7,737 bases of DNA from Desulfobacula sp. (GTDB lineage Bacteria; Desulfobacterota; Desulfobacteria; Desulfobacterales; Desulfobacteraceae), in assembly GCA_023144585.1 (NCBI GenBank), contig JAGLFI010000049.1, positions 1 through 7,737 on the forward strand. The letters are read 5' to 3'. Shown piece by piece: positions 1-4,491 of the stretch (its first letter is position 1; each line of letters opens with the position of its first letter). The translations under genes and the position numbers were made by a program. The notes under the pieces were generated by a model. The model did not search any database. It was not told the DNA's origin and saw only the letters and a list, made by a program, of their open reading frames with translations.

Positions 1-464
1 CCACCATTGCCGAACCCTCTCTTATCGCCGTGGCTTTTAAGGCCAAAGAGGTGTCAGCCGGGACGATCAAACAATGGGGCTTTAGAATCACGGTCGCTGT
101 GGGAGTTGCTTTTGGCATAAGCCTTGGAACATTTCGTATTGTTACCGGCACCCCACTTTATCTTTATATTCTTGCGGGCTATATGATTGTTATTGTGCAG
201 ACCCTGTTTGCCCCGAAAAGTATCATTGCCCTGGCGTATGATTCCGGCGGGGTCACTACGTCAACAGTAACAGTGCCACTGGTGGCAGCACTGGGTCTTG
301 GATTGTCTGCCACTGTACCTGGACGCAATCCTGCCCTGGACGGTTTCGGCCTTATTGCTTTTGCCAGCCTTTGTCCGATTATAACCGTTATGGGCTATGC
401 TCAGTTTATGCAATGGCTAACAAAACGCAGCACAAAAAATATGGAGAACCCTAATGCGCTTTAA
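1..464 (+). CDS. DUF1538 family integral membrane protein, 5'-truncated
   Basis: This is the C-terminal 153 residues of a polytopic membrane protein that starts before the window. The frame is open from base 3, so the GTG at 30 is an internal Val codon and not a start; the visible protein begins TIAEPSLIAVAFKAKE. The region has about four hydrophobic segments. It also shows signatures I associate with DUF1538: an AEPxLIA stretch, a loop reading DSGGVTTSTVTVPLVAALG (residues about 79-97 of the visible part) and a late LDGFGLIAFASLCPI segment. The Gly-rich DSGGVTT loop followed by TVPL resembles a re-entrant pore or substrate loop, which is an inference. Family members are predicted transporters or channels of unknown substrate, usually about twice this length with two repeated halves. 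The stop codon overlaps the start of the next gene by 11 bases, which implies translational coupling to the P-II-like gene. Family assignment is fairly sure; function is unknown. Confidence 0.82.
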   Translation, partial: TIAEPSLIAVAFKAKEVSAGTIKQWGFRITVAVGVAFGISLGTFRIVTGTPLYLYILAGYMIVIVQTLFAPKSIIALAYDSGGVTTSTVTVPLVAALGLGLSATVPGRNPALDGFGLIAFASLCPIITVMGYAQFMQWLTKRSTKNMENPNAL

Positions 465-801
465 ACTTATTTTATCCTCGGTAAAAGCCGATATCACTGA
501 TCGTATTGTTGATGCAACAAAAGGAGCCGGTGCTACTGGAGCAACAATCATACCGGCCCGGGGGACTGGCATCAAGGAAGCAAAAACTTTTTTTGGCCTT
601 TCTCTGGAGGCACAGACAGACATTATCCTGTTCCTTGTGGAAGAGCATCTTGTCGTCAAAATCATGAACACTATAAAGAAAGCAGGGGAATTCCATAAAC
701 CCGGGACCGGCATTGCCTTTGCCATTCCAGTTGAACATGTTGCGGGTCTGGAAAGCCAGATGGAAAGATTTAAAAAAGAAGTTCGGGAAAGCTATTTTTA
801 A
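454..801 (+). CDS. P-II-like signal transduction protein (DUF1538-associated)
   Basis: This 115-residue protein has the ferredoxin-like P-II pattern. Strand 1 is MRFKLILSSV (1-10), a helix follows with TDRIVDATKGAGATGATII (15-33), and the region 35-54 (ARGTGIKEAKTFFGLSLEAQ) occupies the T-loop position. Next come TDIILFLVEEHLVVKIMNTIKKAGEF (55-80) and a B-loop-like HKPGTGIAFAIPVE (81-94). P-II proteins are trimeric and bind ATP, ADP or 2-oxoglutarate, then regulate a partner that is often a membrane transporter. Here the obvious partner is the overlapping DUF1538 protein. The T-loop is shorter than in GlnB/GlnK and lacks the Tyr that is uridylylated there, so control by nucleotide binding is more likely than covalent modification (inference). 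The ATG at 454 is supported by GGAGA at 443-447, six bases upstream. The C-terminal tail (residues 100-115) is charged and probably helical. Confidence 0.85.
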   Translation: MRFKLILSSVKADITDRIVDATKGAGATGATIIPARGTGIKEAKTFFGLSLEAQTDIILFLVEEHLVVKIMNTIKKAGEFHKPGTGIAFAIPVEHVAGLESQMERFKKEVRESYF

Positions 802-833
802 ACAATACATTTATTATATAAAGGAAGAAAATT

Positions 834-1238
834 ATGGTATCTGACAACCCCACAATAATACGGGCAAGGGATGCGATGCGTAAGGGAATTGTTTCCATTG
901 ACGGCATGGCTACTGCCAGGGAGGCTGCCGCTAAAATGCGGTCTGAAAAAGTGTCCTGTCTTCTTGTCAAAAAAAGGCATGCAGAAGATGCCTGGGGCAT
1001 ACTGGCCGTGCAGGATTTTATTAAAGGGGTGATAATGCTGGGCCGTTCCCCGGATGACGTGCATGTCTATGAACTCATGACAAAGCCTATTATTACCGTA
1101 CCGGCTGACATGGATATCCGCTATGTCGCCCGTTTGATTTACCGGGCCGGTATCCGAAGGGCTTCAGTGGAGGATGGAGGGAAGCTTGTCGGTATGATTT
1201 CTCTTTCCGCGTTGATTCTTGATAATGATTTTTTTTAA
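834..1238 (+). CDS. Tandem CBS-domain protein
   Basis: This 134-residue cytoplasmic protein consists almost only of two CBS motifs: residues about 9-68 (ARDAMRKGIVSIDGMATARE, then VSCLLVKK and WGILAVQDFIKGV) and about 78-131 (VYELMTKPIITVPADMDIRY, then GIRRASVEDGGKLVGMISLS). A CBS pair forms one Bateman module, which usually binds adenosine nucleotides and reports energy state to a partner protein. No enzyme, kinase or DNA-binding domain is fused to it, so it probably works in trans. The gene sits 32 bases after the P-II-like gene, and its ATG has AAGGAAG at 821-827. Together with the DUF1538 protein this gives a membrane protein with two candidate nucleotide sensors. The second CBS motif keeps the usual ending (G-K-L-V-G-M-I-S). 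No terminator hairpin is evident after the stop. Confidence 0.85.
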   Translation: MVSDNPTIIRARDAMRKGIVSIDGMATAREAAAKMRSEKVSCLLVKKRHAEDAWGILAVQDFIKGVIMLGRSPDDVHVYELMTKPIITVPADMDIRYVARLIYRAGIRRASVEDGGKLVGMISLSALILDNDFF

Positions 1239-1268
1239 TGAGACAATTTTTGAGACACACTTGAGACA
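1239..1268 (+). repeat. Three TGAGACA direct repeats
   Basis: TGAGACA occurs at 1239-1245, 1251-1257 and 1262-1268, with start-to-start steps of 12 and 11 bases, close to one helical turn. The last two copies are preceded by T (TTGAGACA). The array begins just after the CBS gene stop codon, at the start of the 202-base gap before the flavodoxin gene. Helically phased short repeats can be activator or repressor sites; no binding protein can be named from the sequence. Confidence 0.4.
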
Positions 1269-1357
1269 GATATGGTATTATACCGATTTCTGATAAAAGT
1301 AACCTGCTTAAATAATTGGAGTATTTGATACCTGATAAAATTAAAAACAGTGTGGCA

Positions 1358-1380
1358 TAATTTATGCTATACATAAATTA
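1358..1380. promoter_or_regulatory. Perfect inverted repeat, operator-like, upstream of flavodoxin gene
   Basis: The arms TAATTTATG (1358-1366) and CATAAATTA (1372-1380) are exact reverse complements separated by CTATA. A second dyad, GCATAA-T-TTATGC (1355-1367), overlaps it. A weak promoter may run through here: CTGATA at 1332-1337 as -35 and CATAAT at 1356-1361 as -10, spaced 18 bases. In that arrangement the inverted repeat would cover the -10 and the start site, as an operator would. The stem is too AT-rich and lacks a following T run close by, so it is not a convincing terminator. Confidence 0.45.
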
Positions 1381-1440
1381 AATAAGTTTTTAAGGCCTCA
1401 TTAGGTATAGTTTTTTAATCAAATATTAAAAGGGAAAATC

Positions 1441-1878
1441 ATGAAAAAAGTATTGATAGCGTACACCAGTAGAACCGGAACCACAGAAAAAATGGCTAAC
1501 TATTTGGCAGAAGGTATTAGAATGTCGGGGAATGAAACCCAAGTTGTAAAAACATCATTACTTAAAGAGAAAGATTTGTCTGGATTTGACGGGTATCTTT
1601 TTGGATGTCCTACCTACCACAAAGATATGACAGGAGGGATGAAACAATTTCTTTTTTTAGTTGAAAAAGCCAATTTAACAGGGAAGCTGGGAGGTGCTTT
1701 CGGATCACATACCCATAGTGGCGAAGCAGCACCCATGGTTTTTGACACCATGCAGTATGTGTTTAAAATGGATGTGTTGGACCTTGGACCTTTAAACTTG
1801 ACCGAAATGGTAATGGAGACAGATGAAGGAATGAAGGCCTGTCATCAATATGCTAAGGGTTTGACTGAGAAATTTTAA
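1441..1878 (+). CDS. Short-chain flavodoxin family protein
   Basis: This 145-residue FMN-binding electron-transfer protein is of normal length for a short-chain flavodoxin. The N-terminal beta strand KKVLIAYTS runs into the phosphate-binding loop TSRTGTTEKMA (9-19). The second FMN-contact region is FGCPTYHKDMTGGMKQFL (54-71), and the third loop is AFGSHTHSGEAA (86-97), equivalent to the GSYGWSGEA loop of the flavodoxin-like domain of FprA-type flavoproteins. It lacks the aromatic residues (Trp/Tyr) that usually stack on the flavin in classical flavodoxins; His residues (H60, H90, H92) lie near those positions, which could shift the redox potential (inference). The ATG at 1441 has AAAAGGGA at 1428-1435. 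The gene stands alone between a 202-base and a 131-base gap, so it probably has its own promoter. It could serve as electron carrier for the sulfur genes that follow, but nothing in the sequence proves this. Confidence 0.85.
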   Translation: MKKVLIAYTSRTGTTEKMANYLAEGIRMSGNETQVVKTSLLKEKDLSGFDGYLFGCPTYHKDMTGGMKQFLFLVEKANLTGKLGGAFGSHTHSGEAAPMVFDTMQYVFKMDVLDLGPLNLTEMVMETDEGMKACHQYAKGLTEKF

Positions 1879-1879
1879 G

Positions 1880-1895
1880 GATAAAATATTTTATC
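1880..1895. promoter_or_regulatory. Perfect 16-bp palindrome GATAAAATATTTTATC
   Basis: The sequence GATAAAATATTTTATC is its own reverse complement and starts one base after the flavodoxin stop codon. With no loop bases and only one G-C pair per arm end it would make a poor RNA hairpin, so a dimeric regulator site for the sulfur operon starting at 2010 is the better reading. The half GATAAAA also occurs at 1292-1298, 1334-1340 and 1926-1932, all in the gaps around the flavodoxin gene. AT-richness makes chance occurrence possible. Confidence 0.35.
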
Positions 1896-2009
1896 TAAAG
1901 AGTGTAAAGTTAAGTATTGGCGGGGGATAAAAGAACTCAGTGAAAAAAATGTCTAATTGTTAAAGCAAAAGCATTGGGTTCACCCCGTGGGAAATGAGAG
2001 GTAAAAATA

Positions 2010-3149
2010 ATGGAAGCATTCCTTTATACAGCAGAAGAGCTTTATGACCTTATTTTTATGGATTCAGCCGATTTTCTTTTGCTGGATGTTCGTAATAATG
2101 AAGAATTTGAAAAATTTAATGTGGAAGGACCTTATTTAAAAGAGACGTTAAATCTACCCTATTTTGAATTTGTGGAGTTTGAGGAAGAAAGTATAAAAAA
2201 AGTACCAAAGGGCAGAAAAATCAGAATTGTCTGTGCCAAGGAAGGCTCGGCAAAGTATGTTGGCGATATCTTGACAGGAGCTGGGTTTGATGATGTTGGA
2301 TACCTTGCAGGAGGGATCGGTACCTGGGCGGATTTGCTCAAGCCTGTTCTGATTGAAAAAAATGACCGGTTTGATTTGTATCAGTTTGTTCGGCCTGGTA
2401 AGGCCTCTTTAAGTTATGGGTTGGTGTGTGGAAAAGAATTCTTTGTTTGTGATCCCGCCAGAACATCTGAATTCTATCTTGATTTTGCAAAGGACCATCA
2501 TCTTGAACTGACAAAAATTTTTGAAACCCATCTCCAGGCAGATTATATTTCCGGAAACAGGGGGATTGCCAATGCCGTCAAAGCAGATATTGTCGCCCAT
2601 GAAGATGATTTTTCAATGGCTGTTTTTGATTATACCACTGTTAAGGATGGAGATGTTATCAGTTGCTCTAATGATGGTGTCCTGGTAAAGGCAATCCATA
2701 CTCCGGGACATACTCCCGGGAGTATGTCCTATTTGATTGATGACAAGTTCCTTATTGCCGGGGATGCAGTGTTTATTAAATCTATTGGAAGACCGGACCT
2801 GGGAGGCAAGGTGGATGAATGGTCTGGGTTCCTTTTTGAAACCATTAGAAAAGTTATCTTAAAAATGGATGATAATCTCAGTGTGTTACCTGGGCACTAT
2901 ATGGATTGGTCAGAAATGACACCCGAAGGACAGTTTATAGCATCCCTTGGGGTGATTATAAAAAATAACAGTGAAATTTACAATTGTGATAATCTGGGAG
3001 AATTTACCGATTTCATCAAAGCCAATATGAGAAAGCAACCTGATGTTTATGCTGAAATACGAAAAATTAATGCAGGGCTTATTGAACCATCTGAAGACGA
3101 GCAGAAGACAATGGATATTGGTAAAAATGAATGTGCTGCCAGTACTTGA
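2010..3149 (+). CDS. Rhodanese / metallo-beta-lactamase fusion, ETHE1 (persulfide dioxygenase)-like
   Basis: This 379-residue cytoplasmic protein opens a sulfur-handling operon. Residues about 5-112 form a rhodanese domain: LLLDVRNNEEFEKFNVEG (23-40), catalytic Cys75 in the loop CAKEGSA, and GGIGTWADLL near its end. Residues about 120-310 form a metallo-beta-lactamase domain. The usual HxHxDH motif reads HLQADY (174-179), followed by HTPGHTPG (230-237), GDA (251-253) and PGH (294-296). The three ligands of the mononuclear iron site known from ETHE1 are therefore present (His174, His234, Asp252), while second-metal ligands are replaced (Gln176, Tyr179). This fits the persulfide dioxygenase/CstB-like group rather than dinuclear glyoxalase II. 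ETHE1 enzymes oxidise glutathione persulfide to sulfite with O2; in an anaerobe the reaction may differ. Residues 311-379 are an extra helical tail of unknown role. The ATG at 2010 has GAGAGG at 1996-2001. Fold is sure; substrate is not. Confidence 0.85.
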   Translation: MEAFLYTAEELYDLIFMDSADFLLLDVRNNEEFEKFNVEGPYLKETLNLPYFEFVEFEEESIKKVPKGRKIRIVCAKEGSAKYVGDILTGAGFDDVGYLAGGIGTWADLLKPVLIEKNDRFDLYQFVRPGKASLSYGLVCGKEFFVCDPARTSEFYLDFAKDHHLELTKIFETHLQADYISGNRGIANAVKADIVAHEDDFSMAVFDYTTVKDGDVISCSNDGVLVKAIHTPGHTPGSMSYLIDDKFLIAGDAVFIKSIGRPDLGGKVDEWSGFLFETIRKVILKMDDNLSVLPGHYMDWSEMTPEGQFIASLGVIIKNNSEIYNCDNLGEFTDFIKANMRKQPDVYAEIRKINAGLIEPSEDEQKTMDIGKNECAAST

Positions 3150-3199
3150 TAATAATTTTAGGACCATTAAACTTAAATATAAAAATTTAGAGATGAAAA

Positions 3200-3763
3200 A
3201 TGGATGCTGAAGACAAATTAAAAGAACTTGAAAAAGAAATCAATGCCTTAAAGGATACCGTTGTTAAATTTGAAAAAAATGCACCGGAGAACAAGCTGGC
3301 CATGGTGGTCTTCAGTGGAGATCTCGATAAGGCTCTTGCTGCCTTTATCATTGCCACGGGTGCGGTGGCAATGGGCATGGAAGTGGTTATGTTTTTTACT
3401 TTCTGGGGTGTTCCTTTGCTGCGTAAAAAAGAGGGTACCTCGAAAGGTAAGGATTTTTTTGGAAAGATGTTTGGTGCCATGCTTCCGAAAGGTGCTTCAA
3501 AAGCCAAACTTTCTAAATTGGATATGGGTGGGATGGGTACCCAGATGATGAAACATCTTATGAAGAAAAAAAATGTTGCCTCGCTGGATGATATGGTCAG
3601 TCTGGCTGCTGAACTTGAGGTAAAAATATATATTTGTGAGATGTCCATGGATCTGATGGGATTCAGCAGATCGGAAATAATAGATTATCCTGACCTTGGA
3701 TTTTCAGGTGTTGCAAAATTTTTAGAAGAGGCCGGAACAAGCAAGGCTCAAATGTTTATATAG
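3200..3763 (+). CDS. DsrE2-like sulfur-carrier protein (DsrE/DsrF/DrsH-like family)
   Basis: This 187-residue protein starts with a charged heptad-like stretch (residues 1-27, DKLKELEKEINALKDTVVKF) that probably forms a coiled coil. A DsrE-like alpha/beta domain follows: LAMVVFSGDLDKALAAFIIATGAVAMGMEVVMFFTFWGVPLL (33-74). This has the family's hydrophobic helix and FFTFWG motif, and it could associate with the membrane. Cys146 in KIYICEMSMDLMGF (142-155) is the only cysteine in the protein and sits where DsrE2 proteins carry their conserved sulfur-binding cysteine. DsrE2 and TusA are known partners that pass sulfane sulfur as protein persulfide, commonly encoded beside a rhodanese. That arrangement is seen here, with the rhodanese-MBL gene 50 bases upstream and TusA 63 bases downstream. 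The basic, Met- and Gly-rich middle (about 76-125) is a variable linker. The start at 3200 has only a weak AGAG signal at 3189-3192, so translation may depend partly on coupling. Confidence 0.85.
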   Translation: MDAEDKLKELEKEINALKDTVVKFEKNAPENKLAMVVFSGDLDKALAAFIIATGAVAMGMEVVMFFTFWGVPLLRKKEGTSKGKDFFGKMFGAMLPKGASKAKLSKLDMGGMGTQMMKHLMKKKNVASLDDMVSLAAELEVKIYICEMSMDLMGFSRSEIIDYPDLGFSGVAKFLEEAGTSKAQMFI

Positions 3764-3826
3764 ATCCGATGTGAGAAAACTAATACAATTTATACTGTTA
3801 AAAATGTGTTAAATAGGAGAGAAAAG

Positions 3827-4066
3827 ATGGGCGATGAGATTAAAACTGTAAAATCTCTTGATTTGACAGGGCTCGCATGCCCTATGCCGATAGTGAAAGT
3901 CAGCAAAGCCATTAGGGAAGTAAATCAAGGTGAAGTACTTGAAGCACTGACATCTGATTCCGGAGCATTAGCTGATTTTCCTGCCTGGGCCAGAACCAGC
4001 GGTAATGAGATTCTAAAAACTGAAGCTGAAGGGGAAAATACCCGATTTTTTATAAAAAAGAATTAG
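3827..4066 (+). CDS. tusA: TusA-family sulfurtransferase
   Basis: This 79-residue protein has the TusA/SirA fold. The signature LDLTGLACPMPIVKVSKAI (11-29) carries Cys18 in the CPxP motif, the site that holds a persulfide in TusA proteins. The second conserved block DSGALADFPAWARTSGNEIL (44-63) is also complete. I chose the ATG at 3827 because AGGAGA (3815-3820) lies six bases upstream. The in-frame GTG at 3806 would add seven residues that overlap this ribosome binding site, so it is unlikely. In this setting the protein probably shuttles sulfane sulfur between the rhodanese and DsrE2-like proteins and an acceptor such as a sulfite-reductase system or a biosynthetic enzyme. It is followed after only 16 bases by the cytochrome gene, so the two are very likely co-transcribed. 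A tRNA-thiolation role as in E. coli TusA is possible but less supported by the neighbours. Confidence 0.88.
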   Translation: MGDEIKTVKSLDLTGLACPMPIVKVSKAIREVNQGEVLEALTSDSGALADFPAWARTSGNEILKTEAEGENTRFFIKKN

Positions 4067-4082
4067 TTTTATCAAGAGAAAG

Positions 4083-4427
4083 ATGATGATGAATAATCGC
4101 ATCGTATTATTTTGTCTGGTGTCATTGGTTTTATCGGCTGCCATAGTTTTTGCTCACGGTCAGGGCAGGGAAGAAATTAGTCTTCATGGCGGGAAAATGG
4201 GAGATATTACCTTTCCCCATCATATGCACCATGGTGTTGTCAATGACTGTATGGTGTGTCATAAAGACTTCCCTATGGAACCCGGTGCACTCCAGACATC
4301 GAAAAAAGCAGGAACACTTAAGAAAAAACAGGTCATGAATAAAACCTGTCTCAAATGCCATCGAGACAGAAAAAAAGCAGGTAAAGCATATGGACCTGTA
4401 AAGTGTTCCGGATGTCATATTAAATAA
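4083..4427 (+). CDS. Small periplasmic triheme c-type cytochrome (c7/c3-like)
   Basis: This 114-residue precursor has a Sec signal peptide (RIVLFCLVSLVLSAAIVFA, about 6-24, with probable cleavage before HGQG), leaving a mature protein of about 90 residues. Three CXXCH heme-attachment sites are visible: CMVCH (56-60), CLKCH (89-93) and CSGCH (108-112). The segment FPHHMHHG (44-51) ahead of the first site offers four histidines, enough for distal ligands; bis-His hexacoordinate low-potential hemes are typical of the class III/c7 family. The spacing (33 and 19 residues between the first cysteines of successive sites) is that of a compact multiheme domain. The middle and C-terminal parts are rich in Lys, which suits docking to acidic redox partners. 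Three consecutive ATG codons follow AGAGAAAG (4075-4082), so the exact start is uncertain by one or two residues. Its place at the end of the sulfur operon suggests it carries electrons to or from a periplasmic sulfur-compound reaction (inference). Confidence 0.87.
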   Translation: MMMNNRIVLFCLVSLVLSAAIVFAHGQGREEISLHGGKMGDITFPHHMHHGVVNDCMVCHKDFPMEPGALQTSKKAGTLKKKQVMNKTCLKCHRDRKKAGKAYGPVKCSGCHIK

Positions 4428-4491
4428 AAATTGTTTATTTGCAGTCCGAATGATAAGATTTTATTTTTAATTTTCCATTTTGGGGATATTG

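Noticed and set aside
1219..1238. Fur-box-like GATAATGATTTT at the end of the CBS gene
   Set aside because: Only one half resembles a Fur site, and it is part of the coding sequence for ILDNDFF. It is about 200 bases from the flavodoxin start.
1974..1992. Small GGGttcaCCC hairpin in the leader of the rhodanese-MBL gene
   Set aside because: The stem is only three to four pairs with no T run or recognised riboswitch core, so it supports neither a terminator nor a riboswitch.
2697..2726. Perfect 18-bp palindrome CATACTCCCGGGAGTATG preceded by a near copy of its left half
   Set aside because: It encodes the HTPGHTPGSM metal-binding segment. The repeated HTPG and codon choice explain the symmetry, so a regulatory role inside the gene is not supported.
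3187..3648. 153-codon open frame on the minus strand across the DsrE2-like gene
   Set aside because: It is antisense to a clearly conserved gene, is Ser- and Phe-rich as expected of an antisense shadow, and lacks a supported start.
3806..3826. GTG start that would extend the TusA-like protein by seven residues
   Set aside because: The extension covers the AGGAGA ribosome binding site that serves the ATG at 3827, and the extra residues (MLNRREK) are not part of the family fold.
4451..4464. TGATAAGATTTTAT before the kinase gene, similar to the 1880-1895 palindrome
   Set aside because: The symmetry is imperfect and the sequence is plain AT-rich DNA; there is too little to call a shared site.
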